Positions 21,045-33,198 of a stretch of DNA of 41,270 nucleotides are shown here, one piece after another. The position numbers and the translations under genes are program-made. The stretch is from the NCBI GenBank assembly GCA_001598975.1, contig BBXU01003164.1, positions 1 to 41,270 of the forward strand. Direction: 5' to 3'. This DNA is from Parachlorella kessleri. Lineage: Eukaryota; Chlorophyta; Trebouxiophyceae; Chlorellales; Chlorellaceae. Within the stretch, counting starts at the first letter, position 1, and every line of letters starts with the position of its first letter. Below the pieces are notes generated by a model. That model ran no database searches, had not been told where the DNA came from, and saw nothing but the letters and a program-made list of their open reading frames with translations.

Positions 21045-24000
21045 ATGCCAGCAATCACGCTGTATGGGCGGCGATGGCATTTCTCCTCTGACGTTGTCCC
21101 CCTGCCAGCCTTCCTGGGGGCCTGCTATCACCTAGCATGGGTACTGATTATGGTGTTGGGAGCGGCTATCAGCGGCCAGTGGCCCCACACCTGCCAGAGC
21201 GCTGAAGGGAGACACTACGTAACCCTGTTCATTGCCTATTTTGCCTCCTTTGTAGCAAGCTTCATAGTTGAGCTGTTGCTCACATATCACGGCTTGCAAG
21301 GTAGGGACCAGTCCAAGGTGCTTGCTTGACATGCAGAGCGGCAGGGGCGGGAGCCATCTAACAAGGCTCGCCTGCCTACCTACCTGCCTACCTGGCCCAG
21401 TGCATCTTCCGCTGACTGTGTCTCTTCAAGTGGCTGCAGGGGCGCCGTTTGAGGTATCCAAAAGGAAGTATGTGCCGCTCCTGCTGTACCTGGGGACGAC
21501 TCCCCTCCTTGTGCAGCTTGCCATGGCAGGTGCGTGCTTCGCACGGCCCTTGGTTCTGCGCGGGTGGAGTTATGGCTCCCAGGGCAATGCCTTGGCCTAT
21601 CAGTTTGTTGCATAGTGACTCACCGTGACTCAATCGCTGCTGTCAGTGCCGATGATGTGCACACCACGCCCCTGCTCCGCTGGTGCAGTGTACGGAGCTT
21701 GGGTGTCGACCGACCTAGAGCCGGACTGCTGGCCGGTGTCGGTGCGCAGTCAGGTCACCAACTTTGCGCAGGGGCTGGTGTTCTGCACCTGGGGCTTCAT
21801 GTTCGTGGCAATGTGAGTAGCCCGTACACGTCCTACTTTTGCAGGCAGATGTTACGCTATACCTAGGTGGTTTAATGGCTTCTAGTTGTCAGTGTGTGCT
21901 TTGATAGTATGTAGCCCGACGGTGTTCAAGGTGTCGGCTTGGGACTGATACTGTGGCTTCGTGCTGTGCAGCCTTGGGCTGCTGATAGCCTACAATATGT
22001 ACCCAGATGTGGACGAGGTTGGCGGCTGGGAGGACCGCTGCAGGTCAGACAGACACAGAGGAGAACTCTTGACTGTAGAGTACCCAAGTGGCGCCTTGGC
22101 TGGGAGGTTCAACTGCATCTCCTCGTTGTTACTGTGCCCCACATGCAGGCATTCGTACTGTAGCTTGAGTTTGCAGGCATGGCCTGGCCCTGTTTGCAGT
22201 ATACACTTCGGGCAGCTGTCCAGCTGCTGTGCAGTGACAAAGGGTTTCTTTCGAGGTACGCACACGCTGCGCACAATGTCCGCCTTGGCTGCAGGTGTAT
22301 TGCCCGAATACTGTGCTGCCATCAGCAAGTGGTTAGGGAGCCGGACGGCAAGCGGCCGCCCATTCGGAACATAGCAGAGCTCACGGCAGGTGAGTCTGGC
22401 CCGCTGCCACAGCAGCTGCAGGCTCAGCTCGGGTGCCTCGTGGGTTGGCTGATGCCTTGCAGCTGGTTACCCAAATTTATGTTTCTGCGTGCCAGTTACA
22501 TGTTAGGCAAGGCCTGGTTCCTACCAAGCAGTCTGTCTTCGAGAGCATCAAGGATGTGCGTGTCCAGCAAACGAACAGTCGCCCGTCCTGCTGTGCTGTC
22601 TTCACAACCTCCCCCCCTGACACACCCTGCTAGGCCTGCTGAGCCACGTGGACCTGGACGCCAGCGACCTCACGGCGGCGCTGGTGCTGACGTCAGCGGC
22701 TCAGAACCGGCGCCGGCGCCTGCGGGTGGCCAAGGCGCTGCTACCAGTCTACAGGGCGCTGAAGGACTCTGTGGAGACGAGGAGCAGGGCGGCGCTGTCA
22801 TCAGCGGGCGGCATGTCTTCGACAGTGCCCGGTAGCACGGCCGGCTACTCTGATGAAGATGGTGGGTGGGGGTGAGGCACGAGCCGGTGACGAAGCCAGA
22901 GTGCTTGGCTTGGGGTGAACCCGGGGGAGATGCCCATGGCTTTTGTGAGGGCGGTGCTTGTGGCGTCACTGCTGGAATGGGCTGCGGCTTGGTGTACTGC
23001 TGTGGCATGGCATCTGGTGATTGCCCGGTGCCTTGGTGAGGGATGCTGAAGTTGTTGGTTGATCCGTGGTGACAGTCGGCGTAGAGCCGAAGTTTGGAAG
23101 CTGCGAAGCTAGTCTGGACTAGCACAGAGAGGGTTGCCAAAGGTGCGTTGGAACGATTCCAAAGAGTGCTGTCATCTGATGCGCCGCTGCAGGAGAGAGC
23201 GCCACCGGCTCACTCTATGAGGTGCCCAATGATCGGGAGCTTAACACCGCCATCACCAGCCAGCGCAGCCGCCAGCTGGCGCCACTGCATGAGGACACAG
23301 CGGGCACCGGCGTCGCCCGAGGGAACGGCGCCAACGCGGATGCCGCCCAGCAGGACTTGAATGCTGACGGGGAGGTTGAGAGCCTGCCAGAGAGCGGCGG
23401 TGATGCTGCTGCTGGTGGGAAGAAGCGGTCAGCTATGAAGCGGCGGCAGACGGGCAGGCGGCCGCCTCGGGGCCACGGCAAGTCAGTGTCCTGGATGGGC
23501 GAACCTGGTGAGGTACCTCCTCCAGAGGCCCTCCTAGAACAGCAAGGGCCAGCAGCAGCAGCAGCAGCAGCAGCGCCGGTGGGTTCAGCAGAGCTGGGTT
23601 CGGCAGAGCTGGGAGGCAGTGGCGCAGTTGCGGGGGGGAGTGCAGGAAGGGCGCCTGGGTCTACGTGTCATGACCGCCTCTTTGGGGAGGACTGCCCGCC
23701 GGGCGACGCCTCGGGTGACGCGGCAGCGGCTCAGCAGGGGCAGGAGCTGCACAGCGCGGGCAGCATGCCTCTGACGGAGGAGAATGTGGCGGCCCTGGAG
23801 CGGCTGCAGCGGATGTCAGTGTCATCGGGGGACGAGCATGTGGGTGCAGGGGAGGGTGTGCTGTGGTGGGATGCGGTGTTGTCTCAGGATGTGTGTGTGG
23901 TGGAGGTGGGTGGGCTGCTGGGTGGGTATTTGCCCGTTGGGGGTGGGCATGCGGGTGAAGCCAGGTGGGGGGAGGCGGCCAAAAGCACCAAATGAGGCTC

Positions 24001-27000
24001 GTGTGTCTTGGGCGTATCGCGAGCTGGTCTTGTAGCTGTAGCAGCGGTTGCAGGGCGGCCGAACAGACTGCAGCAATGCGATTGCCCTTCTGCGGCGGTG
24101 ATGGGAGACTGCCGACAGATGCGCCTCGCGTCCCGGGTGCTACGTCAGCCTACCGTAGGTTGAGGGGGAAGGGAAGGCGGGGGGCCTCTGACTTGGTGCA
24201 TGCATGGTCTCGCCTCTGTATGGCCCCTCCACTGCTGGGTAAGTCTCTGTCCTCTATTGACGCCACAGCGCTTTGTTGGCAAGTTTGACTAGTGCTGAGC
24301 TAGACCCCCCTGGCAGGTGCATGCTGCTGCCCAGCTGGTGGCGGGGGAGCTGCTGGAGGAGCTGCCAGACCACGTGCCCGAGCATGGGGAGGGTGAGTAA
24401 CCAAGATTGGTGGTCTAATACATTACGTTACACACATTTAACGTCCTCAGAGCCAGCAGAACTCATGGGACGGAGACTTGCATCAAGCGAAATCAATGTT
24501 CATATCACTAACTACTCTCTTGAAACGACTAATAGTGAGTGGGTTGTTTAATATGATGCGGACCGGTGCCCGAATATGAGGAGGGTAAGTAGTCTGGCTC
24601 GATATGCCGCTCGACGCTGGTCGCAACAAGTGGTTGGTGAGCTTTCTTTGGGACATTCTGGCACGTGCGTAAGCTGGAAGGCCATGGAAGGAGGGAGGAC
24701 TGGGCAGGGACTGGCTTGGTGCGGCCGGTCAAGTCCTGGGAAACTTGGAATGTGGTTACCACTCGGCGCTGAGGCCGTTGAGGCCATGATGTGGCCCCCA
24801 TTATACCTTTCATTGGTGTGGGGAATGGTTCGCAAGCGTGCTCCCCTCCCTATGCTGACAGACATTGTTGACCAGCTGGCGGAGGCCATCGAAGCCGAGA
24901 TCGAAGAACTGGGGGGTGATGAGCTGGCAGAGGCTGATGTCACAGCAGCTGCCGTGTCTTTCGCCAAGGTGCGCACTGCCCCTGTCTGATGCTGCAGATG
25001 GCAGGCAGCGGCAGCATGTGTGCTTGTCAGGCTCTCCATACTTCCCCGCTAGCGGCCGCTGGTGTCGCACAGCCCTGCCTCTGCCAGGCAGAGGTGGATA
25101 AGGTGCATGGGGTGGCTGGTGTGCTTTCCACGACGGATGATCTAGTATCAGGATTAGACACGACAGCAGCAGCGTAAGTACGGTGTTTTTCTGACATCGC
25201 CGGGAGTATGCAGTGGCTTGACACTTGCCCGCCTTGCCTGTTGCGCTGTGCCGCAGAATGACTCGCTGGATATGTCATCGGTCCACCTGGACCCAGACCA
25301 GCCCACCATCTGGTTCCAGCCCAGCAGCCGGCCCTCAGTCCCCAGTACGTCGGGACTTACCCCGGCTCCAAGCGGCGGCGCCAGCAGCGCGGAGCAGGCA
25401 GCAGGCGCAGCAGGCATGATTGGAGGTGAAGGCAGCAGTGGTGGCCTGGAGACTCCTTTCAGCAGTGGTGGAGGCTCCGGCGCGGCGGCACCTGATCTGA
25501 GCGCTGCCAGTCCCTTTGCTGCTGTGGCCGCTGGGCCACCTGGCAGCGGCTTAGCAGGGGAGGCGCCCTTCTCCTTTGGCACCCCAGCAGGCAGTGGCGA
25601 TGCTTTGCCCTTTCAGACAGCCAGCGCAGCGGCGGGGCGGAACGCAGGCGCAGCTGCGACCTTGCCCGCTGGCGCAAGCAGCGACACAGACTTCTACGAT
25701 GCTGCGTCCCGCCAAGACAGCTCCGCCAGTGGCGCCCTGGCTGGCGCAGCAGGGGCTGCTGCTGGCCAGAGGCCTGCCACCCCTCCTGTCAGCCTCCCCC
25801 GCGAGGTTACACTCCTGCCGTCCTTCCTGGACGACAGCTTGCAGCAGGCGGAGCAGGCTGGGGCGGTCCCCCCTGCAGACGGATCTGCTGTGCCTGCCTC
25901 GCCTGCTGCGCCCGCTGCGGCCCCTGGCACGGACAGCAGCGCAGCAGGGCTGCAGCAGGCGCTGGCTGAAGGCTCTGGGCGGCCGCTCACGCCAGAGGTT
26001 TTGCTGGAGGTGGCAGCTGGGGGGCTGGATAACAAGGCGGGGGAGTGCCACGAGGAGGAGGAGCACTATGGGGGCCCCAAGGACAAATCCACCGCAGGGG
26101 AGGGGGGCACGTCGGATGCAGTGCAGCGGGCCATCAACATCGAGGTGGCCTCGGCCGCGGCGCTGCGGCGCAGCAGGGGCAGCAGGGGCAGCCTGGCCAG
26201 CAGGAGCAGCAGGGGCAGCAGGGGCGACGCGGGCAGCGCGACCTCGTCGGGAGACGTGGTGATTGATGTGGGCGGCGAGCTGTCGGGCTTTGGCAGCCAG
26301 CTGGCCAGCGAGCTGTCGGGCAACAAGGCCGGCAGCACCGCAGGCAAGGGCCAGCTGGGCACCACCGCATCTGGCGAGGTGGAGGTGGGGCCAGACACGC
26401 CCCCCTCTCAGGCTGCTGGGGGCGCCCCGGGAGGCGAGGAGGCGCTGGACGCGGCTGAGCTGGGGCTGGGCGGCCTGGCCATTGACCGCCAGATCACACT
26501 CCAGGTGGGCTAGAGAGTACTGCAAACTAAAGGATTACATGATTAATCAAGCGAATGACTGATTAATTACGCCCAGGCCTTGATGTGCTAGCTAGGGGGC
26601 AGTAGATAGCCCATGTGTGGGGTGGCGGGTGAGCAGGAGGGGATGGGGTGGCCCAGCAGGTCGAGCGTGGGAAGGCCTGGGAGGTCCCCCGAGCCTGCGT
26701 GGGGCGGTCTATGTGGCATGAGGTTGTAGCGGGGCAATCGGGCAGGCTGTGGGGGGTATGGCCGGCTGGTGGGGCAACTGCTCGCAGCAGGCTGCTTTGG
26801 CTGACAGGGGCGGGGCCACTGAGGGGTTTGCGCAGAAGCACACTGCCGGGCTGAGTCATTCCTGCTGTCGCTCTCTCGCTCCAAAGCCCATCTCTGGGAT
26901 AGAGCCTGGATCCCGTGTTCCGTAAATGCAGCTGCTTTGGATGATTGTGGTACGCATGTACCAGCCGGGGGTCACCACTTGGTGGACACAGGCTGGGCTG

Positions 27001-30000
27001 CTGAGCTGATGTCATGGTACTGCCGGTGCAGTACCCGGTGGTCATCACGCCGTCGGAGCATGTGGACGAGTTCAGGGGGCCGCTGCCTCCAGATGCCCTG
27101 GCTGACATCTATGCGGGTGAGTGAGCGAGACAGAGCATGTAGGAGGGCCTTATTGCCGTGCGTGTCGCCCTGCGGGGCGTTCTAAAAGTTAGAATTTGTT
27201 GGCAGGAGGAGGCCGGTTCACTGCACGGCCCGCTGGCTGGACAGGTTGGCTGCAACAGCAGACATGCGGTCGCCACTTAGTGCTGCAATGTGGGGTCTGG
27301 TTGCATCGTCACAGTGCTCGCTGGCTAGCAAGGCATGCCTTGCTTGGAGCCGGCCACGATATGTAGAGGTAGGCCCGCTGGTGCTGGCGTGCCTGCCTGT
27401 CATTCGGCGTGTGAAGGTGCTGCAATGGCTGCTCCACAGAGGCCGAGTGTGGGTAGGCACGACCAAATATGAGCAGATGAGTGGGAGATGAGACTCATTT
27501 CTTAGTGTTGGCTGCCCCTCTTGGGTGCTGCAGGGCGCCATGAGAAGGTGCCGTCCGAAGTTCTTGGCGAGGTGACTCACCTGCTCAAGTACTCGTACGG
27601 GGTGTACTACCTACAGCCCAAAATTGAGCACCCCGGCTCCTGCATCGACGTCATGTGCTGGAAGCCGCCCAACCCCACAGATGTGAGTGTCGCCACCAGG
27701 GAGCATGAACGCGTAGCGCTGCCAGCGGTGGTCGAGACCTGGGGCGGGGCTTCTGGGTACCTTGCAGCTTACAGGGTTCCTGCAGCTCATTTGCTGGAAG
27801 GTGGTGCCTGTCCGCTCCGACTGGCTGCCAAGCGTTGTACGGCCATCCAAATGCGTGCTTTCCTTGCAGCTTGGAACTTGACATACTTACACCGCCTGGA
27901 CACGGCCTCCCTTGTATGGAATGGCGGCTTCCCTTGTATGAAATGGTTGGATGCAGCTTGCCGTGATTGGCTTGGTTGAATTTGAAGGTCCTCCTCTTCT
28001 CACGGCGACCAGCCATTGTTGCCTCAGGCGGGGGGGGGGGGGGGTCGGCCTGTGGTAATTCAAGCCCACATAGGAGGGGGAGACCAAGGCCCTCGGCGGT
28101 GGGTTTGCTGCGTGTGCAGGTTGTCTTCAAGGGCTTCAATGAGCTGGAGGAGCTGGCGGAGGACGACAACATCGAGCTGCTGCACCTCAACTGCTCCAAC
28201 CGGGTGCTGGCACACCTGCCATACATGATCGCGCTGGACCACACGCGCAAGGCGGTGGTGCTGGCCATACGGTGGGTGGATGGGGTGTGTGTGTGGGGTG
28301 GGGGGGGGGGGGGGGGTTCCTTATCAGCAATGACAGAGGGAGGTTGTGATCTGCGCGTTTGGGCACGGCGCCTGTCCAAGCAAGCACCCTGGTGTGCCCC
28401 GTCAGCTCCCCATGATGCGCCTGGCAGTCACCTTGTGAGGTTCTCAAGTTGCAAGGGAGTTCTTGGGGAAGCTCAAGGGGGGCCCAGATGGTGGTGGGTG
28501 CTGCAGGGGGACCATCTCTGTGGCGGACCTGGTGACGGATGCTGTGCTATACCCGGAGCCCCTGGACGAGTGGCTACCAGACGAAATCAAGCAGGTAGGT
28601 AGTCAGGGGCGTCGTAATACATCCCAGCAGGCCAAAAACACCCAGTGGCAGGGCCGCTTGGGCACTGACTGGCAATTGCGAACTGGCTAGAAGGGGAGGG
28701 ACGCTTGTGAGTGAGGTGATTGTGAGAGCATCTTCTTTATGCAGGTGGCAGTCAGGCAGGGTGCAGGGCACCCAGGAGATTGTGTTAGGTTTTGAGGTGT
28801 AACTTGGGGCCAAGCCGGCTACCACTTCTGGTTGATCGGGGCTGCACAGGGCAGGGATGACTTTGCCACAGACAGCTGGGTCGCCAGGTGTTGCGAGGGC
28901 CAGTCTGCATTGCCTAGCAATGAACCTAATGCTTCTGTGCCGCTTTTAGGCGGCAAGTGCTGATACAATGGCGGTCCTGCTAATCTGCAGGAGATAGAGG
29001 GCCCCGCCTTTGCCCACGCCGGCATGGTGGCGGCCGCTCGAGCCATATTCGAGGACATGACGCAGCGCGGCATCCTGCAGCCGCTCATGCACGAGGAGCA
29101 GGGCGGCTTCGACAAGCCGCCCCAGCAGCAAGACCCCCCCAACCGTGACACCAGCGGCGGTGGCGGTGGCGGGAAAAGCAGCAGTCGAGGCGGCGGCGAT
29201 ACCGCTGCTGATGCTGGCAGGGGTAGTCACGGGGGGTCGTCTGCGGGTGGCAGCGGCAGCAGCCGAGGTGGCGGGGGCAGCTCTGCCCAAGCCACCGCCG
29301 GCAGCAGTCGGAATGGCGTCAGCGAAAGCGGCTGGAGCGGCAAGACCGGCAGCAGTACAGCAGCAGAGGGCTCACCAGGTGTTGGGCGGCAGGCCAGCGG
29401 CACCTCGGGCGCGGCAGGGAGGCTTTGGGAGGGGGGCAGCGGCTCTGCTGCTATCCCTGACAGCCCTGATGGCCACTCAACAGCAGATAGCAATCGCAGA
29501 CACGGCGGTGGGCAGGTGCAGGGGCAGCAGCAGCAGCCAGAGCAGCAGCAGCAGCAGCAGCAGGACCAGTCCCAGCAGCGCCGCGAGCCGAGCGGCGGCA
29601 TCAAGCGCAGGAGCGAGCCGGGTCGGTTGGAGGAGGAGGAGCGGCGTGAAGGGGAGGAGGAGTCGCCTGGGCGGCAAACGGGGTCCGTCATGCGACGGCT
29701 GATAGAGGAGGAGGGGTGGCAGTTTATCGTGCAGGGGCACAGCCTGGGCGCGGGGGCGGCGGCTCTGGTCTCGCTCAAGCTGCGGGAGCACTACCCAGGT
29801 AGCCACCATGCAGGGGGGCTGGAAGGGGTGGAGAGGTGGTTGGGCAAGCAGTGGGTGAGGATGGCAGCGCTGGGTAACCCCAAGCTGAGGGGGTTATCAC
29901 TCCCGGCTTGGTTGGCAAACAGGGGGGCTGGTATTTAATGGCAGGCAGGTGCTTTGTAGGGCAGGTGGGGGTGTGGAGTTCGTTAGATGGGTGGCGATAG

Positions 30001-32602
30001 GATGTGGGGCTGGGGGGTAGGAGGGGGGTCTGGGAGCTGAGCCAAGGTGGAAGCGTGCACCACTTAAGTTTGGGCATGGTGGGCATTTTCGTGTTGAAGT
30101 GACATGTCCGCTAGTTAGAAAAGTGATGGAGTGCGTATGCTGAGGTGGTGCTGGTGTGTCAGCTGCGTGTGACAGCTGGCAGTGCCCCTCGCAGGCCTCA
30201 AGTGCATCGCCTACAGCGTGCCCGGCTCCACCGTCAGCAAGAACCTGGCACATGCCATGGCCAAGTTCACCACCTCAGGCAAGGCTGCCTGTGGCGCTGC
30301 TTTCATAAGACTAGCAAGGCTGGTAGGAGCCTGGCCTACGCAGTTGCCACTCATGCAAGGCTGCCAGTAGCATTGTTTTCATAAGGAATAGCAAGGCTGG
30401 TAGGAGCCTGGCCCATGGAGTTGCCAAGTTCACCACTCAGGCGAGGCTCTGGGGTAGTGGACTGCTGGAAGGTAGACAGGCTACAATGGGTTGTCGGCAA
30501 CTGCAGAGGAGCCCAAGGCTTTGAGAGTACATCCTCACCTTGGAAGCTGTTTGTTTCCTGCTTGGAGCTTGTTATCCTTGTGCGTGCGCTGCATGCTCAC
30601 CCTGGCAGGTTGTGCACGGATCTGATTTGCACCACTCCACCATACCTATTGCGCTAGCATGCAGCGACTGTGTTGTTTATGCCATGGTCTGAGTGATGTA
30701 GGTGGCGTATACACTCTGCATACACAGCGGAGGTTGGTAGAGTGTGTCACACACACATGTGGCCAGCCAGCCTGCTGGCCATTACTAATGTCCAGTGATT
30801 ACAGCACTTCCCCTCTGACTGGCTGCAGTTGTGGTTGGGAAAGATGCCGTGCCGCGCATGACGGTTGCCACGCTAGGACGGCTGATGGATGAAATGGTGA
30901 CAGCGCTCGCGCGCTGCCGGCAGCCCAAGATGAAGGTAGGACGCCACAAACAAGACATATATGAGATGTTATGGGTGCTGCACTGAGTCCCGGAGCCGGC
31001 TCCCAGGTCGGCGCCAAGGTTGGGGAGTAGGGAGGTTGTCAGGTATCTGACAGGTGGGTGGCTTGCAAGTCCAACAATGTGTGGCAAAGGGAAGGATGCC
31101 TGTGCTCCGTGCCAGGCCCGAGAGACTTGTCGGGCCATCCAGCGCTGGCAGCTGACCTAGGGATGCCTGTGTCAGTTTTGCGGCTACGGTGGAGCAGGTG
31201 GTGGGCATGGCACCCACATCACCTGGAGGAGTCACCTGCGAGCAGGGGTAAAATATATGTGTGTGTTGGTGTTGGCGCTGCCTGCAGGTGCTGTTCTACC
31301 CCTGGTGGCGCCGCAACAAGCGCCAGTTCCGCGAGATGTTCTACTCCTACAAGGAGATTCCCTCCGAGCCCCTGCAAACCCTGCGCAGCTACTACGAGAG
31401 CAGGTCAGTTGTGTTGGCGGAGGGGATTTAAGGAGGTTTCCTTGGAGGAGATGCAAGTTGAGTTCCCTCCAGGATGCTCCACAGCTCAGATCAAGTGTAG
31501 CGCGTGTGACAGGAGGCAAGTCCCAGCTGTTCTTGGGTATCTGTGTTACTGGCGGTGGGGGCGTGGCAAGACTGCTGTGTTGGGGGAGTCTGAAGCAGCA
31601 CCTGTCTGGCGTGGTTGCAAGCGTGTGGACGAGGGATATTCTTCCCAACCCATGGAAGGCATAGGTATTACATCAGGGGTCAAGCTGTGCTCATGTAAAT
31701 AGATTCCAGGGTGGACGGCACGAGGCACTGTGCATCGCCAAGCGAGACATGCACAGCCCGTCAATGCAAGGTATTCAGGGGCTCACCACCATGTGCTGTG
31801 TAGGGCGAACATGGGCCAGCCTCTGAACATGTACCCGCCCGGCCGCGTCATCTTCCTGCGGCCCATCAAGACGCGGCGCGTGAAGGAGTGGGACGCAGTC
31901 TGGATCGCCCCCGAGGACATCATAGGTGCGACAAGACTCTGGCCAGAGCAGTGTCATGTCTCTTGAAAGCTGGTTGGGCATCCGAGGCAATCTCAATCGC
32001 AGCCGGTGGGGTGGGGATGGGTTCTTCCCTTGGCGAGCAGTAGCTGGAGTGCTTGTGATGTTGAAGCTCCTGTGCTGCTACCGCTCACGCAGGCAGAAGC
32101 TCGTCCCGGCTGCTTCTGTGGCTATACATCTGACTAGTGTCCCCGCCTTCCTGTCCATCACATGCTGTGTTTTCCGCCGCTCCCTCAATGCCTACCATCT
32201 GTTGCATCTTGCAGACGACGGCTTCCCGGTGCCGCCAACTTGCTTACTGACCAGTGCAGCCCCCCTGTGTGCACCCCCTCTGCCCACCCTGTTGCGTACC
32301 CACCTGTGTTGCTCCCTGGCTTGCCTGCAGGCGAGGGCATCCTGGTATCGCCCCACATGCTCACCGACCACTTGTGCAGCACCGTGTTTGAGGCCCTCAC
32401 GGCCGCCACCAAGCGCACCGAGGTCCAGGAGGCCAACGGCACCATGGTCCAGGGAACGGTGAACGCGCGCAAGCTGCAGAAGCTGTGGCACGGGGGCAAG
32501 CGGGTGCTGCGGGTGGGGCAGGGGCCGCGGCGGGGGGCCGGCAGGCGGCAGGCGCTGCGCAGGAGCAGCCTGACCCAGGTGCTCATCGATGACTCCATGT
32601 GA
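21045..32602 (+). CDS. DAGL: sn-1-specific diacylglycerol lipase (DAGL alpha/beta-like), multi-pass membrane serine lipase
   Basis: Twenty exons join in phase to about 1641 residues: 21045-21300, 21440-21529, 21689-21812, 21972-22043, 22295-22389, 22634-22861, 23193-23839, 24317-24392, 24862-24968, 25257-26504, 27032-27116, 27534-27682, 28120-28271, 28507-28594, 28991-29798, 30195-30278, 30829-30935, 31288-31403, 31804-31925 and 32331-32602. The start MPAITLYGRRWHFSSD is strikingly like animal DAGL. Four membrane segments follow (about 20-44, 58-81, 96-120, 141-165). The alpha/beta-hydrolase core has LPYMIALDHTRKAVVLAIRG, the nucleophile GHSLGAG (Ser about 1390), CIAYSVPGSTVS, GKDAVPRM (Asp about 1442) and SPHMLTDHL (His about 1565). 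The 52-residue Ser-Asp spacing equals that of human DAGL alpha. Low-complexity inserts occupy about 566-981 and 1170-1382. Intron 16 is GC-AG. The enzyme probably hydrolyses diacylglycerol to monoacylglycerol plus a fatty acid at a membrane. Confidence 0.93.
24566..24591 (+). repeat. Degenerate copy of the exon 8 end and donor inside lipase intron 8
   Basis: It matches 24374-24399 (the exon 8 3' end and its GTGAGTA donor) at 22 of 26 positions. All four differences are G-to-A or C-to-T. The copy keeps a GGGTAAGTA donor-like end but has no acceptor just upstream. Confidence 0.7.
25088..25173 (+). other. Possible cryptic/poison exon in lipase intron 9
   Basis: The 86-nt open segment is bounded by a good acceptor (CCTGCCTCTGCCAG) and a strong donor (GC/GTAAGT). 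Its length is not a multiple of three. Inclusion would shift exon 10 and hit a stop near 25419, removing the catalytic domain. The main model skips it because exons 9 and 10 join in phase. Confidence 0.4.
28030..28316. repeat. Two poly-G runs in the introns flanking lipase exon 13
   Basis: An uninterrupted run of 15 G lies at 28030-28044 in intron 12 and one of 17 G at 28300-28316 in intron 13, on either side of exon 13 (28120-28271). Both could form G-quadruplexes in the pre-mRNA and are prone to sequencing length errors. Confidence 0.85.
30278..30448 (+). repeat. GC donor of lipase intron 16 and tandem duplication following it
   Basis: Exon 16 ends CACCTCAG/GCAAGG at 30278, a GC donor; homology (KFTTS then VVVGKD) supports it. 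A 76-nt unit starting at 30279 is repeated from 30355 (shared blocks GCAAGGCTGCC, TTTTCATAAG/TTTCATAAG and GCAAGGCTGGTAGGAGCCTG). Near 30424-30448 the exon end itself is copied again as CCAAGTTCACCACTCAGGCG. Confidence 0.75.
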
Positions 32603-33002
32603 CAGGGCTCCTTGGGTGCCTTGCGCCCTTGGTTCACTGTTGTGTTTCAAGGGAGCTGGCCACGGGTCGTGGCTGGAGGTGGCCAGGCGGCAGGCAGCGC
32701 CAGTCGTGCTCACAGATGACTTTTGTCGCGGCAGGCAAATAGGCAGGTTAACGGTAGGTCACTCTGCGCCAAGACGCCTAGGAGCGGTGCAGTAACAGCG
32801 CCTGCAGCCGGTGCTCTTAGCTTACTCCATGTGACAGGCGCTGACGGGGTGAGGCTACCCAAGGACTGTAGGATGGTGACAGATAGTGTGCTGGTGGTGC
32901 CTGTGCCCATCTGCACTGGCGGAGCATTCGTGACCGGTGGCAGGTTTATATGGTCTTTTGTTACCATGATGTTGCAGCAAAGTAGCCTTCATACTTTTTG
33001 CG

Positions 33003-33007
33003 TGTAA
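33003..33007 (+). terminator. Candidate poly(A) signal TGTAA for the diacylglycerol lipase
   Basis: It is the first of four TGTAA motifs downstream, about 400 nt after the stop codon. Which one is used cannot be told from sequence. Confidence 0.4.
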
Positions 33008-33198
33008 CCTTAAGCTTCCATTATTCGTGAGAGTTAGCCTTGCCTAGTCAGCTCAAGACTGCGCGTAGGCAGTGCATGTGAGCCCCACACTGCGCAGGTC
33101 CGCGTGGCCATGATATTAGTCACATCCTGACCTGCACCCATGCCTGTACCAAGCTGGGGCTTCATGTAACAGTGTGGGTACATCATCGAACTGTTAGT

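Noticed and set aside
22433..22633. Open frame with a TTGCAG acceptor in lipase intron 5
   Set aside because: Exons 5 and 6 join in phase and match the family directly (AELTAG-LLSHVDLDASDL). Nothing in the family corresponds to this segment.
25551..26525. 324-codon antisense frame opposite lipase exon 10
   Set aside because: It is a GC-rich shadow of the Gly/Ser/Ala-rich sense exon; its Arg/Pro-rich composition is typical of such shadows.
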